A stretch of 64,000 nt of DNA from Geodermatophilus poikilotrophus (GTDB taxonomy: Bacteria; Actinomycetota; Actinomycetes; Mycobacteriales; Geodermatophilaceae). The notes below the pieces were generated by a model that saw only the letters and a program-made list of their open reading frames with translations, had not been told where the DNA came from and ran no database searches. Made by a program: the position numbers and the translations under genes. Below, one piece after another: positions 1 to 8,290 of the stretch. Numbering within the stretch: position 1 is the stretch's first letter; each line of letters starts with the position of its first letter. The stretch is from contig NZ_FOIE01000002.1 in NCBI RefSeq assembly GCF_900111455.1, forward strand, positions 434,001-498,000, in the 5' to 3' direction.

Positions 1-750
1 GACCCCGTGCACGAAGCCGACCAGCATCCACCGGGCGACCAGGGACGCCTGGGCCGCCACGACGGCGTCGAACAGGGCGAGGTACGGCTGCTCGGCGTCC
101 GCCGCGGCGGGGTGGTGCCGGGCGATCGCGTGGTCGGCGAGCCGGCGGAGCAGGTCGACGTCCCCCGTGGCCCGGGCGTACTGGAAGCTGCCGACGCGCA
201 GGTGGCTGCTGGCCACCCGGGCCAGGACGGCGCCCGGCAGCAGGGTCTCCCGGCGCACCGGCCGGCCGGTCGCGACCACGGCGAGGGAGCGCGTGGTCGG
301 GATGCCGAGGGCGTGCATCGCCTCGCTGACCACGTACTCGCGCAGCATCGGCCCGACCGCGGCCAGCCCGTCGCCGCCCCGCGAGAACGGCGTGCGGCCC
401 GACCCCTTGAGGTGCAGGTCGCGCAGCCGGCCCTCGACGTCGGTCAGCTCGCCGAGCAGCAGCGCCCGGCCGTCGCCGAGACGCGGGACGAACCCGCCGA
501 ACTGGTGCCCGGCGTAGGCCTGCGCGACCGGCTTCGCGCCGTCGGGCACGGCGGTGCCGACCAGCAGGCGCACGCCCTCGGGGCTGCGCAGCGCACCGGG
601 GTCGAGGCCGAGCTCGGTGGCCAGCGCGTCGTTCAGCACGAGCAGGCGCGGGTCCGGCGCCTCGTCGGCCCGCCACGGGACGGCCATCTCCGGCAGCTCA
701 CGGGCGAAGCGGTCGTCGAACGACACGGTCGGTGCGGGGGCGACGCTCAC
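1..750 (-). CDS. selO: SelO/YdiU protein adenylyltransferase (3' end cut by window edge)
   Basis: The reverse strand reads open from a GTG at 750 to the left window edge, 250 codons with no stop, so the C-terminal half lies outside. Recognisable SelO blocks are GHQFGG (residues 81-86), PRLGDGR (89-95) and [12 protein letters not shown] (113-124), the glycine-rich nucleotide loop of this pseudokinase fold. SelO proteins move AMP from ATP onto Ser/Thr/Tyr side chains of target proteins and are linked to redox stress. The family is usually about 480-500 residues, so about half is visible. The gene stands alone and diverges from the ANTAR gene at 1028. Open frames on the plus strand here are shadows. 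Family identity is firm; target proteins are unknown. Confidence 0.93.
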   Translation of the reverse strand, partial: MSVAPAPTVSFDDRFARELPEMAVPWRADEAPDPRLLVLNDALATELGLDPGALRSPEGVRLLVGTAVPDGAKPVAQAYAGHQFGGFVPRLGDGRALLLGELTDVEGRLRDLHLKGSGRTPFSRGGDGLAAVGPMLREYVVSEAMHALGIPTTRSLAVVATGRPVRRETLLPGAVLARVASSHLRVGSFQYARATGDVDLLRRLADHAIARHHPAAADAEQPYLALFDAVVAAQASLVARWMLVGFVHGV

Positions 751-1027
751 ACGGTGGACAGCACGCCCGGCACCGCCGGTGTTCCCGTGGACCGCCAGCC
801 GGTGGTGGACGGGTCGGCCCGACACCGGACACCGGTCTCGCGGGCAGGAACCTCACACCCCGGTGCCCCGTGCACAACAAGGTGGCCGCCACCCGAGTAG
901 CGTGGGGTCGCGCCGGGCCGCCCCCGCTCCCCCGGCGCGGACGGCGAGCACTCGTCACACGCGGATCCCGGGTACGGGCTTCGGGGCTGAGCTCAACCGG
1001 GGTCCGGCGAGCCGGAGAGGGACGCCG

Positions 1028-1753
1028 ATGTCCCCGGAACGACAGCCACACCCATCCGCCGTCGGTGAGGTCCTGGAGTACCTGGGCCGGCCGTCGGGAC
1101 GTGAGCAGCCGATGGAGGAGGCGCTGCAGCGCGTCACCGACCTGGCCAGGACGGTGCTGCCCGGCAACCCCGAGGCCTCGGTCACCCTGGTGGTCCGGGA
1201 GCACCCGTCCACCGTCGTGGCCACCGGCCTCCTCGCCGTGGAACTGGACGAGGGCCAGTACGAGTGCGGTCTGGGCCCCTGCCTGCACGCCGCCGGGACG
1301 GGGCAGCTCGTGGACGTCCCCGACACGCGTACCGAGACCCGCTGGCCGGAGTACGCGCGGCGCGCCGCCGAGCACGGCACCCTGAGTTCCCTGTCGGTGC
1401 CGCTGGTCATCGACGCTCCGCAGGTGTCGGGAGCGCTCAACCTCTACGCGCAGCGGACGAAGGGCTTCGACGAGGTGAGCCGGTCGACCGCCACGCGGTT
1501 CGGGCACTACGCCGCGGTCGTCGCCGGGAACCTGTCCCGCTACCGACGCGCCGTGGAGCGGGCGGACCACCTGGAGGCGGCGCTCGCGTCACGGGCGGTC
1601 ATCGAGCGGGCCAGGGGCATGCTCATGGAGCGCCACGGGGTGACCCCCGACGGGGCCTTCCGCATCCTGGCCCGGGCGTCGATGCACACCCACAGCACGG
1701 TGCGCCGCCTGGCCGAGCACCTGGTCCACACCGGCGAACTCCGCTGCCGGTAG
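1028..1753 (+). CDS. GAF-ANTAR domain RNA-binding regulator
   Basis: A 241-residue protein. Residues about 25-165 form a GAF-like sensory domain, and the last ~55 residues are an ANTAR domain (the RAVIERARGMLMERHGV stretch, then AFRILARASM and the RRLAEHLV helix). ANTAR proteins bind paired hairpins in nascent RNA and block termination; the GAF part would sense a small ligand or redox state. The ATG at 1028 follows a GGAGAGGG ribosome site, so the longer open frame upstream is not needed. No partner kinase is fused. The neighbouring signalling genes suggest a stress-response cluster, but the RNA target is unknown. Confidence 0.88.
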   Translation: MSPERQPHPSAVGEVLEYLGRPSGREQPMEEALQRVTDLARTVLPGNPEASVTLVVREHPSTVVATGLLAVELDEGQYECGLGPCLHAAGTGQLVDVPDTRTETRWPEYARRAAEHGTLSSLSVPLVIDAPQVSGALNLYAQRTKGFDEVSRSTATRFGHYAAVVAGNLSRYRRAVERADHLEAALASRAVIERARGMLMERHGVTPDGAFRILARASMHTHSTVRRLAEHLVHTGELRCR

Positions 1754-1891
1754 GTCCGCACCGGCCGGGGACGGAGCGGCAGCCACCACGGGCTGCGCAG
1801 CCGGCCGCGGCAGGCGAGCGCCGCCGTCGGACCGGCTCAGCGGACTGGCGCCGGCCACTCGCGGACCCGGTCGTCAACCGGCCGCACCGCC

Positions 1892-1897
1892 TATAGT
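1892..1897 (+). promoter_or_regulatory. -10 box of the kinase gene
   Basis: TATAGT is a strong TANNNT-type -10 in otherwise very GC-rich DNA. It lies 84 bases before the preferred GTG start of the kinase at 1976. No convincing -35 is seen at 17-18 bases, so the transcript start near 1904 is an estimate. Confidence 0.5.
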
Positions 1898-1975
1898 CCT
1901 GGCCGCCGGTTCCGCGGGATGACATCGGGGCACCCCGTCGTGCAGCCCGGCCGGCGGCGAGATGCGGGAGGCGAC

Positions 1976-3793
1976 GTGCCGCACCCGACCACCTCGCTGG
2001 TGCGGACGACCTGGCTGATGCTGGCGCTCGGTGCGCTCTACGCGCTCACCCTCGTGCCGGGGGTGCGCCCCACGCCCGGCTACCAGGTGGGTCTCGACTG
2101 GTGGCTCAACATGGCCGTCGACGGACTCGTCATCCTCGTTCTCGCGCTGCGCGTCCTGGCCGACCGGACGGACCGGGCGGCCTGGTCCTTCATGACCGCG
2201 GGGCTCGTGGCCGCCTTCGCCGGCAGCACCAGCTACTTCGCGTACTACCAGCACCTCGAACCGGTCCCGAGCCCGTCGTGGGCCGACGCCGGGTGGTTGC
2301 TCTTCTACACCCTGCTCGCCGTCGGGCTGGTCCTGCGGCTGCGCACCCGGGCCCGCAGCATGCCGTTCAGCCTCTCGCTGGACGGGCTGATCGCCGGCCT
2401 GACGGCCGCGGCCCTGGCGGAGAACTACGTCGACGGCGCGGACGTGCCCCTCGGCGCGGACGGTGTCGGGACGCTGACCACGGCCTACCCGCTCACCGAC
2501 CTGCTCCTGCTGGCCCTGGCGGTCGCCGCGCTCGCCATGCTCGGGAGGGGTGCCGGCTGGTCCTGGTGGCTGCTGTGCGCGTCGTTCGTGACCTTCTTCG
2601 TGACCGACGCGGTCTACGCGGGCCTGGTGGCGGACGACGCCTACGTCGGGGGCGAGCCGGTCGACCTGGGGTGGCTGCTGGCCCGGCTGCTGCTGGCCGG
2701 TGCGGCGCTGGCGTCCCTGCGCTCGGTGGAGTCCCGGACCGTGGACCTGCAGGGGGTCACCGTCCTGGTCCTGCCCGGCGTCTGCGGCCTCGCCGTCCTC
2801 GGGCTGCTGTTCCACGGCAGCGTGTCCGGGATCAGCCCCTTCGCCGCGGTCCTCGCGCTGGCCGCCGGCGTGCTCATGGTCGGTCGGACGGCCCTGACGT
2901 TCCGGGAGCTGCGCGTGCTCACCGAGGCCCGCCAGCGCGCGCTGAGCGAACGCCTCGTCGAGGCCCAGGACGACGAGCGGGCCCGCATCGCCGCCGACGT
3001 CCACGACGACTCGGTCCAGGCGCTGGCGGCCGTGGACCTGCGCCTGGGCGCCCTCCGGAACCGGTTGCGCGCGCGGGCGCCGGAGGAGGCCGCCGGGGTC
3101 GAGACGGTGGTGGACGCCGTCCACGGCGCGAGCGTGCGGCTGCGCGCCCTGCTGTTCGAGCTGGAGACGCCGGTCCTCGACGCGTCGCTGACCGACGGGC
3201 TGCGCGACGCGGCGGCCCAGGTGTTCGAGGACGGCGACGTCGCGTGGTCGGTCGAGGAGCGCGGGCAGGCGCCGCTCCCGCAGCAGGTGCGGGTGTCGGC
3301 GTACCGGATCGCCCGCGAGGCGATGGTCAACGCCCGCAAGCACGCACGGGCCCGCCAAGTCACCGTGACCGTCGACGCGACCGGTCGCGGCGTGGAGGTG
3401 CACGTCGTGGACGACGGCAGGGGGGTCGACGCCACCGCGTCGGCGCGCTCAGGACGCCGGCACTCCGGTGTGGTCGCGATGCGCGACCGAGCGCTGGCGT
3501 CGGGCGGGTGGTGGCGGTCCCGGCCCGGACCGGGCGGTGCCGGCACCGCCGTGTCGTTCTTCCTCCCCCTGCCGGGCGCGGGAGTCGCCGGCGACCCGTC
3601 GGCAGGCCCGGGGCTAGGGGCAGAGCAGCCGGCGGACCAGGTCGGCCGCGCCGGGCACGCCCACGACGAGGTGGCCCTGCACGCACCGGCGCAGCAGCAC
3701 GGGGAGGTCGCCGGCGAGGCTGCCCTTGAGCAGGTAGGCGGATCCGCCGGCCGCCAGCACGCGCGTCCACGTCGCCGGGTCCGCCTGCGCTGA
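1976..3793 (+). CDS. NarL/DesK-type membrane sensor histidine kinase
   Basis: The N-terminal half has about nine hydrophobic segments with no known sensory domain. It is followed by a HisKA_3 dimerisation domain (ERARIAADVHDDSVQAL, phospho-acceptor His) and a HATPase with N box (REAMVNARKHA) and G1 box (DDGRG). The GTG at 1976 is preferred because GGGAGG lies four bases before it; an in-frame ATG at 1919 would add 19 residues. The reading frame continues about 60 residues past the HATPase as low-complexity sequence lying antisense to the receiver gene. The LuxR-type regulator at 4161 is a plausible partner. Its signal is unknown. Confidence 0.85.
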   Translation: MPHPTTSLVRTTWLMLALGALYALTLVPGVRPTPGYQVGLDWWLNMAVDGLVILVLALRVLADRTDRAAWSFMTAGLVAAFAGSTSYFAYYQHLEPVPSPSWADAGWLLFYTLLAVGLVLRLRTRARSMPFSLSLDGLIAGLTAAALAENYVDGADVPLGADGVGTLTTAYPLTDLLLLALAVAALAMLGRGAGWSWWLLCASFVTFFVTDAVYAGLVADDAYVGGEPVDLGWLLARLLLAGAALASLRSVESRTVDLQGVTVLVLPGVCGLAVLGLLFHGSVSGISPFAAVLALAAGVLMVGRTALTFRELRVLTEARQRALSERLVEAQDDERARIAADVHDDSVQALAAVDLRLGALRNRLRARAPEEAAGVETVVDAVHGASVRLRALLFELETPVLDASLTDGLRDAAAQVFEDGDVAWSVEERGQAPLPQQVRVSAYRIAREAMVNARKHARARQVTVTVDATGRGVEVHVVDDGRGVDATASARSGRRHSGVVAMRDRALASGGWWRSRPGPGGAGTAVSFFLPLPGAGVAGDPSAGPGLGAEQPADQVGRAGHAHDEVALHAPAQQHGEVAGEAALEQVGGSAGRQHARPRRRVRLR

Positions 3794-4060
3794 CAACCCG
3801 GCGACGACCGGCCGGTGGGGCAGCGCGACCAGTCGGCGGACCAGCTCCGGGCCGCCTCCCGGCATCCGCACGTCGGTCAGGACGAGTGCCGCGCGGTGCT
3901 CGCGAGCCGCCGCCACCGCGGCGTCGCCGTCGGCCACCTCCGCCACGACGCGGAAGCCCGGCTCCTGTCCCAGCAGCCCGGCCACGGCGGATCCGATCCG
4001 GGGGTCGTCGTCGGCGATCACGACGGTGATCTCGCCGCGGACTGGGGTCACCAGGAGCAC
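3614..4060 (-). CDS. stand-alone response-regulator receiver protein
   Basis: A 148-residue protein with only a CheY-like receiver fold: the acidic pair in IADDD, phospho-acceptor Asp in LTDVRMPGG, the Ser switch in GLSAQ and the conserved Lys in YLLKGS. There is no output domain, so it may act by protein contact or as a phosphate sink. It is convergent with the kinase gene and overlaps its 3' end by 180 bases. A second in-frame GTG at 4051 could be the true start. The conserved residues on this strand, against low complexity on the other, make this the functional coding strand of the overlap. Confidence 0.82.
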   Translation of the reverse strand: MLLVTPVRGEITVVIADDDPRIGSAVAGLLGQEPGFRVVAEVADGDAAVAAAREHRAALVLTDVRMPGGGPELVRRLVALPHRPVVAGLSAQADPATWTRVLAAGGSAYLLKGSLAGDLPVLLRRCVQGHLVVGVPGAADLVRRLLCP

Positions 4061-4160
4061 GCTGGCGCAGCCCGCTCCGGTTGTCGTGATGCGCGCGCAC
4101 CGCCCGGGTAGTGCACCCGCACCAGACGATCACCCGCTCGGTGCGTGGCAGACTCCGAGA

Positions 4161-4835
4161 GTGACCCGGTCCGGAACTCCCGACGGGCCCTTCCCGGCCA
4201 CGGTGCGGGTCCTGGTCATCGACGACCACCAGATGTTCGCCGCCAGCCTCGCCCAGGCCCTGCAGTCCGAGCCGGACCTGCTCGTCGTCGGGCAGGGGAC
4301 GTCGATCGCCGCGGCGCGGGACCTGATGGCGTCGACCGCGCCGGACGTCGTCCTCCTGGACCACCGCCTGCCCGACGGCGACGGTGTGGGGGCGATCGCC
4401 GGGCTGCACGCCGTCCGGCCCTCCGCGAAGATCGTGGTGCTGACCGCCACGACCTCCGATCGAGTCCTCGTCACCGCCATGGAGGCCGGTGCCGCGGGGT
4501 TCATCGCCAAGACGCAGCGGCTGGACGACGTCATCGAGGGCGTGCGGGCTGCGGCCCAGGGCGAGTCCGTGGTCAGCGCCAAGCTGCTCACCCGGCTCCT
4601 GCCCCGCCTGCACCGGCAGAGCGGCGGCAGCAGGGCCCAGCTGACCGAGCGGGAGCACGAGATCCTCGACCTGCTGGCGCGTGGGCTGTCCAACGCCGAC
4701 ATCGCCCGGCAGTTGACGATCAGCGTGCACACGGTCCGGAACCACGTGGCGAACCTCTCGGCCAAGCTCGGCGCGCACTCCAAGCTCGAGGTCCTGTCGA
4801 TCGCCGTCCGGGACGGCCTGGTCGACGGCATCTGA
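4161..4835 (+). CDS. NarL/FixJ-type response regulator (receiver + LuxR HTH)
   Basis: A 224-residue two-domain regulator. The receiver covers about residues 14-130, with acidic residues in VIDDHQMF, phospho-acceptor Asp in VVLLDHRLPDGDG and the conserved Lys in FIAKTQ. The LuxR helix-turn-helix occupies roughly 155-215 (LTEREHEILDLLARGLSNADIA, then VHTVRNHV). The GTG at 4161 starts 13 residues before the receiver. The gene diverges from the receiver gene at 4060 and lies close to the DesK-type kinase at 1976, the best candidate partner. Regulated genes are unknown. Confidence 0.9.
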   Translation: MTRSGTPDGPFPATVRVLVIDDHQMFAASLAQALQSEPDLLVVGQGTSIAAARDLMASTAPDVVLLDHRLPDGDGVGAIAGLHAVRPSAKIVVLTATTSDRVLVTAMEAGAAGFIAKTQRLDDVIEGVRAAAQGESVVSAKLLTRLLPRLHRQSGGSRAQLTEREHEILDLLARGLSNADIARQLTISVHTVRNHVANLSAKLGAHSKLEVLSIAVRDGLVDGI

Positions 4836-4979
4836 CCGCCGTCCGGGTGCCGGCGCTAGTGCGAGCGCACCAGGCGGTTGGCACGGGTGCACCTGGTCAC
4901 GGCTCCGCCGCCGCAACAGGCTGGAGGGTGGTCGGTGCGCGTCCGCGCGCCGGGTCACCACCGACACGGGAGCAGTCAC

Positions 4980-6755
4980 GTGGCCAGGACACAGCACGGA
5001 GCGGAGGCGCCGGCCGACGCCGAGGACGACGCCGGGCACCCGCACACCGCGGCTGCCGCGCGCGACAGGACGGCCACGGGCGTCCCCGGCGCCGGCGGAC
5101 CGCCGACCGCGCTGCTCACCTGCTCGCTGTCCGGCACGGTGCTGACGGCCGGCGCCGCGCTCGGCCGGTCGTCCGGCCGACCCCTGGGTCAGGTGCTCGG
5201 CGTCCCGCTGCACGAGCTGCTGCACGAGTGCTCCCACGCCCTGCTGCAGTACGTGCTGCGGGTGGCACGCGGCGGCGCGGGGTCCGGGTCCGCGACCTTC
5301 CGGCTGCGGCACGCCGACGGCCACCTCGTCGACGTGCCCACGTCCTGGTCGGTGCTGGCCGGCGCGAGCGCGGACGCCACCCAGCTGGTGTTCGTCCACG
5401 CCGGCGGAGCGGTCGCGGACCTGACCTACGGCCCGCGGGCCAGGCCGCAGCTGGGAGCCGCCGCGTTCCCGGACGGACCGCGGCAGCAGCCGGACCGCCC
5501 GCAGCTCCTCGACGCGGTGGCCGAGCCCTTCCACGTCGACGACGCCACGGTGCAGCTCACGGCGTCCATCGGCGTCGCCGTCGCTCCTGCGCAGCCGGCG
5601 GTCCCGGCGACGGACCTGCTGCGCCACGCCGACACGGCCGTGCACGCCGGGAAGAGCGCCGGCCGCAACCGGGTGCACGTCTTCGAGCAGACGCTGGACG
5701 AGGACGTGGAACACCGGCATGCGCTGACCACCGACCTGCCGGCGGCGCTCGCGGACGGAGCGGTCCACCTGGAGTACCAGCCGATCGTGGACCTGCGGTC
5801 GGGGGCCGTGGTCGGCCTGGAGGCCCTGGCCCGCTGGACGCACCCGGAACGCGGCCCGGTGCCGCCCAGCAGCTTCGTGACCGTCGCGGAGCTCAGCGGG
5901 CTGGCGCCCGAGCTCGACCGGTGGGTCCTCCGGCAGGCCCTGCAGGACGTGGCCCGTCTCCGCCGGGCGGACGTCGTGCCCCGGGACGCCTACCTCGCCG
6001 TGAACCTGTCGGCCGCCAGCCTGACCGGGACCTCCGTCCTCGACGACCTGATCAGCTCGACCGAGGCGTCCGGCCTGCCCGCCACCCAGCTGGTCCTCGA
6101 GATCACCGAGACGGCGATCATGCAGGACACCGAGGTCGCGGTGCGGCTGCTGCGGGAGCTCCGCGAGCACGGCTTCCGGGTCGCGATGGACGACTTCGGT
6201 ACGGGGTACAGCTCGCTGGCCCACCTGCGCGACCTGCCCGTCTCCGCGCTGAAGATCGACCGCAGCTTCGTCGCGGACATCGCGGAGCAGCGGGACGCCC
6301 TGGCCATCGTCGCGTGGATCGTCGACCTCGCCCGGGCCGTGGGTGTCGCCGTCGTCGCCGAGGGCGTCGAGACCGCCGAGCAGGTCGCGCTGCTCAAGGA
6401 ACTGGGCTGCGTCACCGCGCAGGGCTGGTTCTGGGGTCCCGCCGTGCCGGTGGACGCGCTGCTGGGCCGGCGCGCGTGGAGCCCGTTGACGACGACGGTG
6501 GCCCCGGTCGCCGCTCCGAGGACGCCGCAGCGCGACGCCGGCGTGTCGCAGGGTCCCCAGAGGCTGCTCGAGCTGCACCGGGACGGCGCGTCCGCCACCA
6601 CCATCGCCGCGACCCTCAACGCCGAGAGGCTCCGCACCCCGACGGGGGTGCGCTGGCACGGGGCCGGCGTCGCCCGCGTCCTCGCCCACCGGATCCGGCG
6701 GTGCGCCGGCCCGCCCGACGCCGTCGCCGGCCCGAGGCGCCTGGCGTGGCGCTGA
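4980..6755 (+). CDS. PAS - truncated GGDEF - EAL protein with recombinase-like C-terminus
   Basis: The start is GTG 4980, with GGGAGC upstream. After a PAS-like segment the sequence passes from VADLTYGPRARPQ straight to LLDAVAEPF and TASIGVAVAPA, so most of the GGDEF domain, including the GGDEF loop, is missing. The EAL domain looks complete: EALARW, VNLSAAS, EITETA, DDFGTGYSS, LKIDRSF, AEGVET and QGWFWG are all present, so c-di-GMP hydrolysis is plausible. The C-terminal ~55 residues (IAATLNAERLRTPTG, WHGAGVARVL) resemble the helical domain of large serine recombinases, sometimes attached to signalling proteins. Likely a phosphodiesterase; whether PAS controls it is inference. Confidence 0.85.
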   Translation: MARTQHGAEAPADAEDDAGHPHTAAAARDRTATGVPGAGGPPTALLTCSLSGTVLTAGAALGRSSGRPLGQVLGVPLHELLHECSHALLQYVLRVARGGAGSGSATFRLRHADGHLVDVPTSWSVLAGASADATQLVFVHAGGAVADLTYGPRARPQLGAAAFPDGPRQQPDRPQLLDAVAEPFHVDDATVQLTASIGVAVAPAQPAVPATDLLRHADTAVHAGKSAGRNRVHVFEQTLDEDVEHRHALTTDLPAALADGAVHLEYQPIVDLRSGAVVGLEALARWTHPERGPVPPSSFVTVAELSGLAPELDRWVLRQALQDVARLRRADVVPRDAYLAVNLSAASLTGTSVLDDLISSTEASGLPATQLVLEITETAIMQDTEVAVRLLRELREHGFRVAMDDFGTGYSSLAHLRDLPVSALKIDRSFVADIAEQRDALAIVAWIVDLARAVGVAVVAEGVETAEQVALLKELGCVTAQGWFWGPAVPVDALLGRRAWSPLTTTVAPVAAPRTPQRDAGVSQGPQRLLELHRDGASATTIAATLNAERLRTPTGVRWHGAGVARVLAHRIRRCAGPPDAVAGPRRLAWR

Positions 6756-7216
6756 GGCTCGGCCGGGGACGACGGACTGGTGGCCGTGCGAGCCGGGAGA
6801 GCACGGGGAGGCACCGGCCTGGAACCGGGTGAGCGGGTCACCTGAGCGGACCGCCCGCGCCGTCGACGGGCAGCGGCTGTCGGCTGGGTGGACGGGCGGC
6901 CCGCCGGCTCCGACCGTCCGCGCGGCTGCCGCCTCGGCTCCGGGCAGCTCCACGCCCTCGCCGCCGGACGTGGACGACCTGCGGTCGACGGGCCGGCACG
7001 AGGCGTCGCCCGGTAGCCGTCGGGTCGGAGCGCTCACCCGGCCCCGGAGGCGGTCCGGCCCCGCACCACGAGCCTGACCGACGACCGCGTCGGCGTGGCC
7101 GCCGCCGTCCGGCTGACCGCGTGCGGCGGAGGGAATCCTGACGCCGGCCGGCCGGGACGTCGGGACCACCTCGCCGACGAACGCGCGCTCCGACGCCGGA
7201 GGACCTGGAAATGCGC
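6756..7216 (+). other. intergenic region, no supported gene
   Basis: About 460 bases between the EAL gene and the MerR-type promoter. Short open frames exist on both strands, but none has a ribosome site or recognisable composition. No clear hairpin terminator was found. Confidence 0.5.
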
Positions 7217-7247
7217 TTGCCCTCGAGCGCACTCGAGGTCGCATGCT
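7217..7247 (+). promoter_or_regulatory. MerR-family-type promoter/operator before the ABC exporter
   Basis: The -35 TTGCCC (7217-7222) and -10 CATGCT (7242-7247) are separated by 19 bases, the over-long spacing typical of MerR-activated promoters. The spacer holds a perfect dyad: CCTCGAG (7221-7227), CGCA, CTCGAGG (7232-7238). The 7-4-7 layout matches the SoxR/MerR operator class. No MerR-family gene is in the window, so the regulator would be encoded elsewhere. Confidence 0.72.
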
Positions 7248-7253
7248 GACGGC

Positions 7254-7316
7254 ATGACTGCGCGCGGGACCACCGCTGTCGAACTGTCGGTACCCAGGAA
7301 CAGGATCCCCGCATGA
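7254..7316 (+). CDS. 20-residue leader ORF overlapping drrA start (candidate)
   Basis: An ATG at 7254 lies seven bases after the -10 box, which is where transcription should start, so it would be translated leaderless. The frame encodes 20 residues (MTARG...NRIPA) and its TGA overlaps the ATG of the ABC ATPase gene as ATGA. That arrangement would couple translation of the exporter to the leader. No similarity to a known peptide is recognised. It could be only a coupling device, or the frame could be coincidental. Confidence 0.42.
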   Translation: MTARGTTAVELSVPRNRIPA

Positions 7317-8290
7317 ACGCCGCACCTGCGGTCGAGGCGATCGACCTGGTCAAGCACTTCGGCGAGACCCGAGCCGTCGACGGGGTGAGTTTCGTGGTCC
7401 CGGAGGGCTCGGTCCTCGGCCTGCTGGGGCCCAACGGGGCGGGCAAGACCTCCCTGGTGCGGATGCTGACCACGTTGAGCGTCCCCACGAGCGGGACGGG
7501 TCGGGTGGCCGGTTTCGACATCCTGAGGCAGCCGACCGAGGTCCGCCGCAGCCTGGGCCTCACGGGTCAGGCGGCGACCGTCGACGAGATCCTCACCGGA
7601 CGGGAGAACCTCAAGCTGATCGGCAGTCTCTACGGCCTGCCCAGGACGTTCGTCCGGGAGGCGACCGAGCGGCTCTTCGCCCGCTTCGACCTCACCGACG
7701 CGGCCGACCGGATGGCGAAGACGTACTCCGGCGGGATGCGTCGCCGCCTCGACCTGGCGGTGAGCCTGCTGGCGGCACCGCCGATCCTCTTCCTGGACGA
7801 GCCCACGACGGGCCTGGACCCGCAGAGCCGGTCGGGGCTGTGGGCGGTCCTCCGGGAGCTGGTGAGCGAGGGCACCACGCTCGTCCTGACGACGCAGTAC
7901 CTGGAGGAGGCCGACCACCTGGCCGACGAGATCGTCGTGGTGGACAAGGGCAGGGTCATCGCCGCCGGCACGCCGACGCAGCTCAAGGACCAGGCGGGCC
8001 GGGCCAGCGTCGTCGTCACCCTGACCCACGCCGCTGATCTCGACCGGGCGGCGGAGCTCATGAACTCCTGCTGCCAGGAGGTGCACGTCGAGCGGGGCAG
8101 CCGGCGGCTGACCGCACAGGCCGGCGGGCTCGGCGACATGACGCGCATCGCGGCGGTCTTCGAGACCAGCGGCATCGAACTGGACGACCTGGGTCTGGCC
8201 CGGCCGAGCCTGGACGACGTCTTCCTGCACCTCACCGGGCACCGGGCCGAGGACGCCTCGGACCTGACGAACGAGGGAGTCACCCCGTGA
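7313..8290 (+). CDS. DrrA-like ABC exporter ATP-binding protein
   Basis: A 325-residue ABC ATPase with Walker A GPNGAGKTS (about 43-51), Q-loop region LTGQAATV, signature YSGGMRRR, Walker B ILFLDEPTTGLDP and a switch region ending in TTQYLEEAD. It has the DrrA-type C-terminal extension (PSLDDVFLHLTG near 305). DrrA proteins pair with DrrB-like permeases to export antibiotics, lipids or other amphipathic compounds. Its last four bases (GTGA) overlap the permease start, so the two are translationally coupled. The MerR-type promoter upstream points to induction by a drug-like or redox signal. The substrate is unknown. Confidence 0.92.
   Translation: MNAAPAVEAIDLVKHFGETRAVDGVSFVVPEGSVLGLLGPNGAGKTSLVRMLTTLSVPTSGTGRVAGFDILRQPTEVRRSLGLTGQAATVDEILTGRENLKLIGSLYGLPRTFVREATERLFARFDLTDAADRMAKTYSGGMRRRLDLAVSLLAAPPILFLDEPTTGLDPQSRSGLWAVLRELVSEGTTLVLTTQYLEEADHLADEIVVVDKGRVIAAGTPTQLKDQAGRASVVVTLTHAADLDRAAELMNSCCQEVHVERGSRRLTAQAGGLGDMTRIAAVFETSGIELDDLGLARPSLDDVFLHLTGHRAEDASDLTNEGVTP

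Noticed and set aside
6829-7077. 82-codon plus-strand frame after the EAL gene
   Set aside because: Composition is Pro/Ala/Arg-rich shadow type and no ribosome site is present.
3360-7325. Minus-strand open frame of 1321 codons
   Set aside because: It runs antisense to the kinase tail, response regulator and EAL genes, is low-complexity Arg/Gly/Pro-rich, and has no domain. It is a high-GC shadow.
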